The notes under the pieces: generated by a model | Databases searched by the model: none | Told to the model about the DNA's origin: nothing | What the model saw: the letters and a program-made list of their open reading frames with translations, nothing else | Source of the DNA: Thermomucor indicae-seudaticae | Taxonomy: Eukaryota; Mucoromycota; Mucoromycetes; Mucorales; Lichtheimiaceae | Length of the DNA: 64,000 nucleotides | Assembly: GCA_000787465.1 (NCBI GenBank) | Contig: JSYX01000089.1 | Location: forward strand, 1 to 64,000 | Reading direction: 5' to 3' | Shown here: one piece after another, positions 33,534 to 47,380 of the stretch | Layout of the letters: every line of letters starts with the position of its first letter | Numbering within the stretch: the stretch's first letter is position 1 | Made by a program: the position numbers and the translations under genes

Positions 33534-35344
33534 TTTTCCCCGCTTCATTTCCTCCGTTTGGAAAGAAGAATGGAGAATTTTGTGGGGAAAATACCTCCCC
33601 GACTGTGGTGGAGATGCAGAACTCCGAGCAATTCCCCACAAAAGACCTCCGCGTCTGGAAAGGCAATCTGATAACAGCACGTCATATCATCGACGGAGCT
33701 TTTTACTTTTTCTGCGTCCCTTTGGTAGAAATTCCCCTTTTGGGACTTGCTCAAGAATCTGCCCCTCCCCGATTGCATTTGATGCTCGTTCATTTTCACT
33801 ATAACCCATCTTCTTTAGTCTAAAGTGTATGCTCAGCAGCACAGATTGAAGTCAAGACCCCGATACAGACCTCTTCTTCCTCTTCCATTCCCAGCTCGTC
33901 TGTCCCGCGCAGCTGGCAGAACTAGGGAAAATATGTGATTGGACGAAAATTTCCGTACCCATTCCTTCCGCCCATGAGCTTCCTGAATAGATCTGTATAA
34001 GACCGAATACTGCAGAAAATACGACATAGTCTATGGGAACCGATTATGACTGAGACGTTGAACTTGTGTAGCTATTTGTCTCGCGCTTCGATCCGAGCAA
34101 CATTGTCTACCACTTTGGTCGCCATTGCTTTTGGATTTTCTGTCTCGTTTCTGTTCGCAGAAATGGAGAGACATGTCCTTTTTTCCCCTTCTTCCTGGAT
34201 TTCGTTTGGCACGGTAGAAGCGTAAAGTACTCTCACAAGAAGTCTACGGTTCCGCTGTTTATCCGAAGCTACATGCTATGACGGGGCCGGTTCATGTGAT
34301 ACTCAATGAAGTAACGTGAAAAGGATCCACGGAAGCTCTGACTGTTCTATTGAAAAAAGCATCAACCCATTCATGACAAACTGATACCTGGAAAATGTGC
34401 GTTCTTGCTTGGCTGCATGAAGCCATAAGGCAAGCGCGAGTCTTGGTTTTGTCGTTGGCGGACCTGTACTGTTAAATAGAATTGTCTTGTTCAAAACTAA
34501 CCAAGTGTAACTGCCATTTGCTCGTATGCCAACGGCACCTAATATTTGCGTCAATGGTAGAAAGAAGGCGGCTATATCGCATAATACCATGTTTCACTGT
34601 CCAATACGTGAGACTGACTTATCTGCCCGTTGCAACGTAGCAAAAACGGCGACTTCTTGGATCAGTTGCCCATATTGGCAATCAGGAGCAAAAGCTCGCG
34701 ATTGGTTCCTCTCCGCAATGCTTTGAAATGTCCTTTTTCACACGTCGGAAAAGATGGACATTTTAACATTTCCATGCATACAATTTGACGTCATGGAACT
34801 CGTCCGAAGGAGGAATCCTGATTCATCGCTTGAAACAGAGCACAATATAATGAAAAGAATAAGAACAGTAGACGAGATGTCAGCGAGACTGAACAGTGAT
34901 AATTTTATTCCAGTATGGCGCGGGTCGGCTGTCAGTGCCACTTTTCATTGAGATTTGAAGGCTGATAACTCCATGGCTTTCCGTCCTACAGCTTCAAGAA
35001 AAGATAAATTCGCAATAACGAGTTATCAGATTAAAAGAAATGAAGGGTTGGCTTGTCGAGATTTTATGGGACTTCAACAGTCAGGCAATTTATGGGCCTT
35101 ATATGATTCGCATCATATGTAGAGGAAAGTCTTAGAATGTTCCATGGGGCTCTCCTACATCTACCAATAACAGGTTCAACACTTTGATTATTATGACACG
35201 ATACCAATCATTATGGTTTATAGCGGGATATGGTTAGCAAATCAGCTCAATGGGCTTGCCAGCGGGGCCTGCAAAGCCACTGGCAGACAAATGCCGGGAA
35301 ATGACTTGGCGCTGTGTGGGTTCCTAAAGAAGAATCAGACGACA
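33534..35344. other. 1.8-kb intergenic region
   Basis: Divergent control region of the sugar transporter (minus) and TIM50 (plus). The left part has C-runs such as CCTCCCCG and GCCCCTCCCC, which may be stress- or glucose-response sites but were not tested. Apart from the 59-residue frame at 34046-34225 no gene is seen. Confidence 0.45.
34046..34225 (+). CDS. Possible 59-residue membrane protein
   Basis: An ATG-initiated frame with a polar N-terminus (MTETLNLCSYLSRASIRA), one hydrophobic helix (LSTTLVAIAFGFSVSFLFA) and a short polar tail. No TATA box, paralogue or family supports it, and a frame of this length can occur by chance, so it is offered only as a candidate. Confidence 0.25.
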   Translation: MTETLNLCSYLSRASIRATLSTTLVAIAFGFSVSFLFAEMERHVLFSPSSWISFGTVEA

Positions 35345-37070
35345 ATGTTGCGCACAAGCATCGTTTCTCGATTTCTGCAACGTTCAGTTGGTGCTGCCCG
35401 ACGTACCTACACCACAACCATTCCTACCTCTAGCGAGCAAACGACTGCTGCAGCTCATAAACTGGCTCAGGAAGCACTCGCTCAAAAAACCGGCGTAAAG
35501 CATAAAGCGACACTGCCCAAAGGGGACAAGAAACCCGCCAAGGCATCAGGCGAAAAAGACAGCCACTGGAAAGCATATGCTCTGAGTGCTGGCGCATTGA
35601 CGGGCGCTGCCCTTGGTGGCCTGTTTTATTACGGTAAGTGTCATGAATGGCCGACATGTTGAAGGAAAAAGGAAAGCAATTGCTTATGGAACATTCATTC
35701 ATGTTTCAGGTCGACCTTTTCCAGACGAACGCGAGGACAAGGTACAGTGTCCAAGATGCTTATTGTGTTTGAGTTTATCATTAAATGAGCTTGTTTACAG
35801 TATGCTGGACAAGATGCCTTTACTGCTGCTTTCTATCGCTGCAAGGATCGTTACGAAGAATTCAAAAACGTGAGTATTGTAATCTAGACAGAACGAACAC
35901 GAGAGTAACACATCTGGTGCTCTAGAAAATGCACAAGCCGATGTGGGATAAACTTCTTCCAGACCCTTTACCAGAGCCATACCGTCGTCCATATACGTTA
36001 GTGATCAACTTGGATGATACTCTTGTACATTCGACGTGGGATGTAAGTGGCTATCTCGATAACGTTTAGATATGAAGATCTTACTAAAAGGGAACCCTCA
36101 GAGAGAGCATGGCTGGCGACATGCCAAGCGACCTGGTGTCGACTATTTCTTATCCTACATGTCCCAGTTTTATGAAATCGTCATCTTTACATCACAGACG
36201 TCTATGGTAAGTTGGTTGCAGCAGACAACGGGCACTGTTTGACAAACGCTGACAAGTTCGTTGCCAGAATGCTCAACCGATTCTAGATTCGCTCGATCCA
36301 TACCAGTATGCAATGTACAGACTTTATAGAGAAGCAACGTGCTATGTGGACGGCAAATACATCAAGGATCTTTCTTATCTCAACCGTGACCTGAGCAAGG
36401 TCATTATTATGGATTCCAACCCTGAAGCATTCTCAAGACAGCCGGAGAACGGTATCGCTCTTAAGCCCTTCCTGGGAGACCCCAATGATAAAGGCTTGCT
36501 TGAGTATATTCCGTTCTTGGAAGGTAAATGATTTCGGATGTCAGGGCCAGTTCCAGCTTACCAATGAGACAATGCTTAGCTGTTGCATTGATGAATCCGG
36601 ACGACGTCCGACCTGTATTACAGAGCTTTGAAGGCAAGCATATTCCCATTGAGTGGGCTCGTCGTGAAAAGGAAATGGCGGATCGACACCGTGCAGAATG
36701 GGAAGCTGAGCAGGCCGCTAAGCCTGTCAAGCGCAACCTTGGGTCGCTCTTTGGCGGTGGAGCTGCTTCAAAGGAGCAAGGACCTCCACCAACGTACCTG
36801 GAGCAGATGAGAAAGCAAGTGCGGACGGCGTTTGCAACAGAACATGCGGCTATGAGACAGCAACAAGATGAACTGATGAAGAAGGAGATAGAGGAGCAGA
36901 AGCAGAAGATGAAGGAGATGAAGATGACGGTTTGGGACTTGATGACCCAGGTGTCTTCGGTAAGTCGAACGGGAGGATCCGAATCATGGACTTGTTGTAT
37001 CTCACACATTACACAGGGTCAGCCCGTTTTACCACCACCAGGCCAGCAACCCTCGGAACAACAGCAGTAG
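35345..37070 (+). CDS. TIM50: Mitochondrial import inner membrane translocase subunit Tim50
   Basis: Eight exons: 35345-35633, 35710-35741, 35801-35869, 35926-36042, 36102-36206, 36268-36523, 36580-36959 and 37017-37070, giving 433 residues. Tim50 is the presequence receptor of the TIM23 complex facing the intermembrane space. Residues 1-30 are a presequence ([15 protein letters not shown]), one membrane helix follows near residues 80-97, and then the FCP1/NLI-phosphatase-like domain: [61 protein letters not shown] and ALKPFLGD. The first catalytic Asp of the DxDxT phosphatase motif is Asn here, so phosphatase activity is unlikely, as in yeast. The C-terminus has a long Gln/Glu/Lys coiled coil and a [12 protein letters not shown] tail not found in yeast Tim50. 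Confidence 0.95.
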
Positions 37071-38806
37071 AAGTGTTTCATACCTGTAAAAAGAACATTT
37101 TAGAAAGCTTGATAATTGTCTTTTTCCTCCTGATCATATTGCAGAATTCTCAGCAATAGTTCGCTTCGCACTGACCATGTAGCAAAAACATACACACATT
37201 ATACACACATATCGGCGATCCGCTTGTACCGAACCGTTCTCTGGTAGAACATTACACAAGAAAGCCATGTGTCTACCACGAGATTGCTCGTCAGCCCCCG
37301 ACATGCCCTGAAATTCGGAATAGGATATCTCTCAATGAGCTTTGTGTGTGTGTGTGAGTGAAATTTTGCTTTGTACGTGGACGATAACGAGGGCACATGC
37401 ATATTTCAAAACAGTTGCGCTGCAATGACAGCCCAATGCGCTTATTTAGCGCAGGACCCAGGACCATTGGAGTTATTCTATTCCCAATGAAGAAGAGTGC
37501 CACAAAGGGCGAAATACAGCTAACCTATCCACAGTTTCATCTCATAATGACACTCCCACATTTCCTATCGGAGCATAGAGAACAGCAGGTAACTGACTTG
37601 ATTGCAATAATGTTGTTTGTTGAATAGTTGTTAATAGCGAATGAGCAAAGGTGTCGCATCGGGATTCATTCCGGACTCGCTGAGAAAGATCAACTGAAAC
37701 AAGTAATATGCATTGGTGACCCGGTTTGAAGAAAAGAACATCATGTGAACTTCCGCCCATCTTTGTTCGCTGGTCAGCTGAAATATTTAGGGTTCGCCCA
37801 AACTTGTTATATATTCTTTCGTGGAAAATTCACTAGCCATTGACAGGCTACGGAAGCGCTCATCCGATCTGCGCCCTTTGGTCCTTTTTTCAACGGCAGA
37901 ATGGCGTAATTTCCCATCCCTCTATCCAAGTTGAAACAAGAGCCGATCAGTTCTTTTGCTTTTTTTGGGGGAACGCGTTCGTAGTGGAAAAAGGACCTCT
38001 GCTCCAATTTTCAATTATCAGATCGATGCAAACAATTACTTGCGATGCACAAACAGTAGCTGAAGATCTCTGTTTAATTGTTTTTCTCTTGCAACATTGT
38101 ACATGATGCTTGTTCACTGCGTCTGCTGAGTGAAAGCATTCTGCTCAATGTTCACGTTTGTTGGGGGGAAGGGTTGATACAAAAGAACATGGCTATGTCT
38201 TGTTACCAACTTGCTGATCTAGAAAGAATGGGGGGTGGAAGATGTCTCATCGCCCTGCTATTATTATTCGCTGATTCTACATAGTAACAAGACTTTCGGA
38301 GGCAATGATGAAAGATAGCCGTGGATTTACCAAAAGTGAACTTGCCGGGGGATTCGATTCCGCTTTGGATGCTATAACCGCGCCAAAATAGAGTTTCCTT
38401 GCCGCATGCAATCCATTGGCGACGATAAAGGACCTCTAACGGGACAATATGCATGATCAGGGTATTGAATTCTCCTTGGGGGGGGGGGAATCGACAACTA
38501 TATGCCAAGAAGCAGGCAAGGGAGGAGGTGCATATAAAAGGGCCTTTTTTTTCATCAGCCGATAACCAAGAACCTTACGAGAAGCACAGGATTTTCAAAC
38601 ACAAAAGGAGTTTGGCCTAAACCTCTTTGAACACAATTGTCGACACCTGACCAAAGCCTCCCCCCCGGTTTCGTGTATTTCATTTAAAAAACATCTCTGC
38701 GTTTGTTTCCTCGCTTTTGCTTTTCTTTTCTTTTCTTGTATTTGTTTCTATCCAAAGCGATCTCCTGTCCTGTACTACTGTTGCCAACCATATATAACAT
38801 TTCGTC
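37071..38806. other. 1.7-kb upstream region of the forkhead gene
   Basis: No gene is supported. Contains a GT dinucleotide repeat (37344-37356), a run of ten G (38478-38487), a TATA box at 38531, and a pyrimidine tract of TTTTC units (38719-38737) in the presumed 5' UTR. The long upstream region suits a regulated transcription-factor gene. Confidence 0.5.
38531..38540 (+). promoter_or_regulatory. TATA box of the forkhead gene
   Basis: CATATAAAAG about 275 bp upstream of the ATG, implying a 5' UTR of roughly 240 bases. Confidence 0.55.
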
Positions 38807-40895
<2,089 letters not shown>

Positions 40896-41348
40896 AGCTC
40901 TCTGTCTCATCTATATGGTTTTCTCTCATATCTCTATTTTGCTCATATGGTCAGAAGAAATTCTTGTATTTCTTGCTGTATAACATCTTCCTCTTTCTGC
41001 ATATAGTAGTTTATTGTATATTGTTGTTGTATATTTCAGTTGAAATCAAAAAACAAAGAAGCAAAATAGCAGAGTCTTGTAAAGAGTACACTCGACTGCT
41101 CAGACAAAAAGTGGGACAGGAGTCCCTTTGGCCAAAAGGTTATCTGCATTGCAAAAGCGAATGCTTCCCCCGAAGGGAAAACAAGCCCTTTGCTCAAAGT
41201 ACAAGGATGATTTGTCATCATTGCAATCAGCTTCCTCTTACATCATCTCCAAGAGGAGACGAAAAAGAAAGACACCAAAGGGAAATTCGTTGTCACCCGG
41301 ACGCGCGTCCTTTTAAAGCTTTTTTAAGATCCCGACAGCGTTGTTCTT
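40896..41348. other. Intergenic region, forkhead 3' flank and RAM2 promoter
   Basis: T-rich DNA with no supported gene; the 135-codon frame at 40964-41371 has no domain and overlaps the RAM2 start. Confidence 0.5.
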
Positions 41349-42688
41349 ATGGACGACAGACCGTACAGTGAGCGTCCGGAATGGAGTGACGTAGAACCCA
41401 TTCCTCAGGATGATGGACCCAATCCGCTTGTTCCGATTGCATACTCGGCTGATTGTAAGTTTGAATATGCATGGTATAACGAAGGACTCTTGGATGACAA
41501 TCGCGTGGAGAGTAGATAAAGATGCCATGGGCTACTTTCGCGCCGTGAGCCGTGCCAATGAAAAGTCGAAGCGAGTGCTCGACCTATTAGCCGACATCAT
41601 TGAAATGAACCCTGCTCACTATACCGTTTGGTAAGTCCCCTTTTCAGAGCTGAAACGGAGATTGCAATAAGCTTATGCTGTCGTAGGCAATACCGGCAAC
41701 AGGTTCTAGAAGCCTTGAACGTAAACCTGTACGAGGAACTTGCGTACATTGATACCATTGCATCTACTCAAGCCAAAAATTATCAAGTATGGTACGCTTA
41801 TATCGGTTAGGGTGAGAATAAGAAGTTGCGGGTGCCCGCGTCTAATGTACACCCTTTGATAGGCATCATCGACAGGTCGTTGTTGATCGCCTAAATGATG
41901 GCCAGCATGAGCTACGATTCATTAACGGTATCCTGGACGAGGATCCGAAAAACTACCATGCTTGGTCATACAGGTAAAAGCAATTAGGAGAACGAAATCG
42001 ATCAACGAGTTTTTCTTTGACACGCAGCAAAGGGAATGGGTTGTGTCTCGTTTCGGTTACTGGGACGAAGAATTGAAGTATACGGAAGACTTGCTGGTGT
42101 TCGACGTAAGGAACAACTCGGCATGGAATTATCGACACTTTATCTTGTTTTCACGACCGGGAGGCGCAAGCCCCGAAAACATTGCAGAGGAGATTGAGTA
42201 AGCGGGATCAAAAGAAAAGGCAGGTGTATGCAAAGTGTCTAACAGGGCTTAGATTTACCAAAAGGAAGATTCGTCAGGCTCCAAATAATCCTAGCGGATG
42301 GGCCTATCTTCTTGGGCAAGTGGCAAGATATCGCGCAAGTCTACAATGCATTAACTCTGTGCAATATAGACTTTTAGAAGCCACAAAGCAGCCGTTAAAC
42401 CAAATCCGACCCTTTCTGGACGAGCTACGGGCAGCTGAAGTTATATCCCCTCATTTATGGTCCATGTACATTGACGTCTACGAGCATGACATGGTCCGAG
42501 GGATTGCACCTCTTAATCCAGAAGCATTACAGGTACATTGTACGCGGAGACACGACTTGGGCTTTAAACTAACTTTTGACCATCTTGGTTTAAAGCTGTG
42601 CGACGATCTAGCAGACAAGCTTGATCCCATTAGGAAAAAATATTGGCGTTATCGAAAATCCCAACTTGAGAGTAGAGGCGCAAATTAG
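41349..42688 (+). CDS. RAM2: Farnesyltransferase/geranylgeranyltransferase I alpha subunit
   Basis: Eight exons: 41349-41454, 41516-41630, 41687-41791, 41863-41973, 42033-42197, 42253-42315, 42370-42532 and 42596-42688, giving 306 residues. The subunit pairs with either beta subunit to prenylate CaaX proteins such as Ras and Rho. It shows the tandem PFTA helical-hairpin repeats: [66 protein letters not shown] and [18 protein letters not shown], each with the W-x-x-R/H pattern. Nearly every repeat is broken by an intron at the Trp codon. The intron at 42316-42369 has a GC donor (GC-AG). The N-terminal [22 protein letters not shown] matches the family. It converges on the P450 gene with 71 bp between stops. 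Rho1, target of the RhoGEF in this window, is a typical substrate of this enzyme. Confidence 0.95.
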
Positions 42689-42759
42689 ATGTAGTATTGA
42701 GCGTATATCAAATATGTATCCCATAACAATCATTCTGTATAAAACATACGAGAACACTA

Positions 42760-44660
42760 TCAACGTTGCTCGACAAACACTTTCATGCCGTATTTCATCG
42801 GCATGGTTAGTGACGTCTGGTAAGTGATGTCCTGTTCTGGCAACAGAGACAAGCTGTATCGTCTCAGTAGGAAGACGATAGTGACGAGGGATTCCAGAGT
42901 TGCAAGATGTTGTCCTATGAAATCTTTTAGTCCTTACTAGTCGAATGAATGTCTCTGAAAGTTTGAGCGAACGTACCGAGGCATACTCTGGGGCCTACGT
43001 GGAATACAGGCCATTGACCTTGTGATTCACGGCGAAGGTCGCCTTCGGGTGTAAGCCATCGTTCGGGCTTGAATTGTTTTGCATCAGGGCCCCAGACTTT
43101 AATAGACCGCCCAAGGGCATACGTGCTCCAAGCGACATAGTCGCCCGCTTTAACATGAGTTCCATCCGGCCACACATCATCTTCAAGTGCATATTTTAAA
43201 TTGTTGGGTACAGAAGGATAAAGTCTCAGGACCTCATAGAGGCTAAGAAAAAAGATAGTAGATCAGAGCTAAGCATAGGCATTTTTAAGACACGAAGAGA
43301 CATACACTGCGTGAGCATAGTTCATGCCCTTAATCGCTTCATAGAGGGCTGGTGAATCGTTCTCGAGTTCCATGGGCACGTGTTCTTTGATCTCTTGTAA
43401 CAGCTTGGCTTCTACTCGAGGATGGAGCATAAGATTATAAAACGTCCAAGACAGGGCTTGAGCGGTAGTGTCACGCCCAGCTATGATGAAGTTGAGAATG
43501 ATATCTCGCAGTGCCTGGTCGCTGAGCGGCTGACCGTTCTCATCACGGGTGTTCATGAAACGTGATAGCAGATCTTTGAACTCCATGCCTTGAGCCAGTT
43601 GGTCTCTCCGCTGCCGAATCACACCGTACGCAAAATCATCAATGACCCTGAGATGGTCCTGGACGCTCTTGCGCCAAGGCATCAGTGTGCGTTTAAGAGT
43701 TTCGGACAAACGCCATGCCGGAAACGCAAAACGCCAAGACGAGTTCATTTGGCAGATATCAAAGGATTCTGCAAAGGGAACCTTTTCCTTGCTGCCTAAT
43801 GCATGGATATCGACGCCGAAACCGATCCTGAGTCCTCAGGTGAGCATTGCCATCTGACAAAAGCCAGCCGTTTCTTTACCGCACAAAAGAATCAAGCGTG
43901 AACTTGAACATGATATCGTGCAAGTCAATGACGGATCGCTTGGAAGCAGACATATCAAAAATGTTTTTCGTCATAAACTGCAGCTCCTGCACAAATACGC
44001 TGGTATCCATTGCGTCAATAAACGTAAGATTCACGTGATAGTAACCTTGCACATACTCGGTAAAGTGGTCTCGAAAATTCTTGACATTGAAAATGAAGCT
44101 GGCGGTTTTCCGCTGGTACTTCCATTGCTCGCCATTGGCATTAAAGATGCCATGACCAAGCAGATCCATCATTGCACTTTGAAATTCCGGGCCCTTGACA
44201 TAGTTGGCAAAGTTGTCTAGTTTACACATGTGCATTATCAGCTTCTTTTTCGTTGAACAGCTTATTGGATGCACAACAATACGTTTTAAAAAGTGCTCAA
44301 TGTTATCAGGGTGGATAGTCATGATCCTACGACCTGTCCCTATGCTCGACGACGAGCTGGCAAAAAGCGTCAGGTGATAGTCTTTCCCGTGAGGACAGAA
44401 AAAGAACGAACGTACAATGTCAACGTATCAAGCTCTTCAAAGGTCGATACGAGCGCATCGTGAAGTTTTTCTCGAGAAGCTAATATTGTCGGGAGAGCAC
44501 CCACAATAGGCCATCCTTTTCGATGAGGGATACCCTCGGGATGCTCGTGAAAGATGGCACGATCAGGATATCGGATGGCTAAGAGGACTAAAGCAAGGAG
44601 AGCCGTTCCACCTGTAAAACTGGCAATGGCTTGGGTGGAGCTACGATTGTTGTTTGGCAT
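42760..44660 (-). CDS. Cytochrome P450 monooxygenase
   Basis: Seven exons on the minus strand: 44660-44416, 44356-44283, 44216-44057, 43999-43880, 43827-43306, 43242-42977 and 42914-42760, giving 513 residues. An N-terminal membrane anchor (ASFTGGTALLALVLLAI) and a Pro-rich hinge place it in the ER membrane. All P450 marks are present: helix C WKYQRKTASFIFNV, helix I IAGRDTTAQALSW, the ExxR segment YEVLRLYPSVP, FKPERWL, and the heme-binding loop FHVGPRVCLG, whose Cys ligand precedes the last intron. Overall it resembles the fungal CYP4/CYP52/CYP86-like fatty-acid hydroxylase clan (LRLYPSVPNN, GDYVAWSTYALGR), so omega-hydroxylation of fatty acids or alkanes is a reasonable guess but not shown. 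Confidence 0.94.
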
Positions 44661-45941
44661 CGTCGGAAGTGTAAACCAGAAAGAAGGGAATGGAAGACTG
44701 GGAAAAGCTTCTTTAAAAATGATTACTTGAGCCCCGAGGGGAAAAAAGGCAAATAAAAGATTCTGTAATCAAAAAGAAAATAGCATAAGGGGTGTGGGGG
44801 AAAAGCACCATTGTACAACCAAGGCGCCTTACATATATCATGACTGGCAAGGACCAATCGATCCATGACTCAGAGAAAAACGTACTCTGATCCAAGATTG
44901 TGCCCATAAAAACGCGGCCATATCCATGCACAGAGTTCTCCTTATTACATCGAAAGAGAAGATATGTACAAGTCTACCGTAGCAATACAAAAAAAGGACA
45001 GTATGATACCCGCCATCTCCAGTATGCTGGTCCAGAGAACGAGATATATGTATGTTACAGCTAGAGTTCGATGAAAGCAAAACGATGCACAGTACATGCT
45101 TTGCAGATGATCATTTCATATCGCGTAGAACTGCATATCGACCTGTGCTGTAAATAATGCGCTTTCGTTCTGTGAGTTTGGTTTTTCCAAGGCAGAATGC
45201 ATTAGTGATAGTAATCTCGGCTCTTTTTTTCTCGCATAGAAGCCAGGCCAAATAACCGAAGCTTTTTCAAGCATAACCCTGGTTTGGGCCACGTTCTCTG
45301 TGTGGTGAATAACTGTTTTTTCCCCACCTATATGACTTTTGACGATGGGTGTTTGCCTGCCTTGCATTAATAAAGAAGAAATGATAAATTAGAGACAGCT
45401 ACATCAATTCAATTCATTGGACGTGAGAGACTTTAGGATCCAGTATCAGTACAAAGTCCCCGTGTGGTATTTAGACATCCAATAGCAGTAGAGAGGTCGG
45501 ATATCGAATTCCGTCTGTAATAATATTACCATGACTAAGTTAGAAGCTCTTCCTTCCTTCGAAGAATGAATACTGGTCTCACAGTACTCCTTCTCGCCTC
45601 ATCTCGACATACAAACAGCAAATACAACTCCCCGAAAAAGTTGCGTTAACAAGTCTCAATTACAGTATGTATTTTGTCAGGAATTGTATTGGTTTAAAAG
45701 GCTTAGCATGTACTGTAAGCCTAGCTGGACATTCTGCGCCAATCTATTTGCTTATGCTTCAAGCGCTTTGCTGCGAACGCGTTTGTGCGCCGCGTTATCT
45801 AGGCCAACACTGGCAATTCTTGATAATCGCTCGGCTAAAGGTTAAAATGATATTCATTTCATTTTATTTTTTCTTTTATCTTAATCATACTTCAAGTACA
45901 TATAAAAATACAAATAAATAGAGGAGGCAGAGACAGATAAA
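44661..45941. other. 1.3-kb intergenic region
   Basis: P450 promoter on the left and protease 3' flank on the right. No supported gene; the open frames are short and lack features. Confidence 0.5.
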
Positions 45942-47301
45942 TTATTTGGAAGGAGCAATCTGGATCTGGGGAACTTCAGTGTTGAAGATGATGTAGTAGT
46001 TCTTGATGAAGACGTCACCAAGGATACTAAAGTCCACTCCAGCCTTAGCGAATCCAGCAATGCAGGTGTTGCCGTCCTGGACATAGATAAGCGAGTCAGC
46101 TGGGATAGGGAAGCTGACGCCCTGTAATTTAATGTTCAGCTCTGGGAGACTGGAGACGTCGCAGCTGATAGAGTAGGTGCCGTCGCCATTGTCTTGAGCA
46201 TTGTAGTAGGAAGCGACTTTGTCGGCCAAGGCGTCAGCGAAGATAAGAAGGGTCGTACCAGTGTCAACAATAGCGCTGGCAGACGAGGCAACCTTAGATG
46301 ATCCAACGGAGACAGAGTCCATGGTCACACCCCACCAACCTATATAGGATTTACTGAGTTAGGTTCGGTCCATTTAACAAAAGAGATAGGATGTAACCTT
46401 ACCCTGAGAGTTATCAACGGGTACAGTTGTCAATTTACCGTCGATATGGTCAGAGTCGTAGCCACCAAAGACGTATTCTGGACAAAAAGATTATCAACTA
46501 CTTATATCAAGGGAGAAACAAATACGGGAGCTTGAGCTTACCACCACCGCCACCTTCCGAAGACTTTCCAAGGTAGACACCAAACACAGGTTCAGAAATA
46601 AGACCCTGATCCACAAGATTGTCCATCGGGGTCTTGGTTCCAGCAACAGTAGCAATAGAGTCGAAAGCGAGACCGAGGAGACCATCGGTAGGACCACTGG
46701 AGAAGGCCGAGGATTCCTTAGTTGCCAATTCGATGCGCTGGTTCTGGATCTTGAGACCACCAAGGTTCACAGTGTCAAGACCGGTGATACCGCTTGCAGA
46801 GGAGCCGTCACCATAGGTAATTCTCCAGCTCTTGCCTTCTTTCTTGTAAGTGCTGGACTTGCTGGGGTTAAACTTGGTTTGCGTAGAGCCGCAACCGCTG
46901 CAAAGAGTGGAAGCTGCGGAGTATGAATTCGTTAATTAATGGAAGGAAAAAATGATCTTCGGCAAAACGCTTTTCAACATACCAAACCAGAGATCGGACG
47001 AGCCGGTATCAAAGTCCAACTTAAGAGCCTGGCCAGGCGTACCGACGTAAACAGTTCCATAATATTCGACGTCATATTCGTAATCCGTCACGGGAATGGT
47101 ACCTTCGTCGGATGCAGTGGGTAGTAAGGCAGCGAACTTGGCCATGGTGCGGAGAACAGCAGCGGTGGCGTTCGGCTTGAAGTTGGGGTTCTTGGTAAGC
47201 GGAAAGCGGGCATGACCTTGAGATTTGACGGCAGGAGCGGCTTGGACACCAAAGGTCGCCAGGGCAGCCAGAGTAATGATACCAGAAGTGAGCATCTTCA
47301 T
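45942..47301 (-). CDS. Secreted aspartic protease (rhizopuspepsin-like)
   Basis: Four exons on the minus strand: 47301-46983, 46913-46542, 46477-46403 and 46339-45942, giving 387 residues. A signal peptide (LTSGIITLAALATFGVQA) is followed by a propeptide of about 45 residues and a mature A1-family pepsin fold. The two catalytic sites are LDFDTGSSDLWF (first intron directly after it) and AIVDTGTTLLIF. Other marks are the flap YGDGSSASG, GPTDGLLGLAFDSIA, VFGGYDSDHIDGKL and the ending LGDVFIKNYYIIFNTE. Overall order and length match rhizopuspepsins and other Mucorales secreted proteases, which work at acid pH in extracellular protein digestion. No GPI-anchor signal is seen at the C-terminus. A TATA box lies about 75 bp upstream. 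The first of two nearby ATG codons is used. Confidence 0.95.
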
Positions 47302-47370
47302 TTGGAGAATATAGAAGAAGGTACAGTACTTGAGATGACTGGGTAACGCGATGGGTTTAAATTGAACCCG

Positions 47371-47380
47371 TTTATATAGA
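47371..47380 (-). promoter_or_regulatory. TATA box of the aspartic protease gene
   Basis: Minus strand TCTATATAAA, about 75 bp upstream of the ATG at 47301. Confidence 0.6.

Noticed and set aside
34303..34590. Minus-strand frame starting MVLCDIAAFFLP, reminiscent of PMP3-type proteolipids
   Set aside because: Only the first dozen residues resemble the family; the Gly-Cys loop and second helix are missing in all frames, so the likeness is probably chance or a very old relic.
38351..38380. tRNA-like B-box (GATTCGATTCC)
   Set aside because: No matching A-box, acceptor stem or anticodon arm at the right distance.
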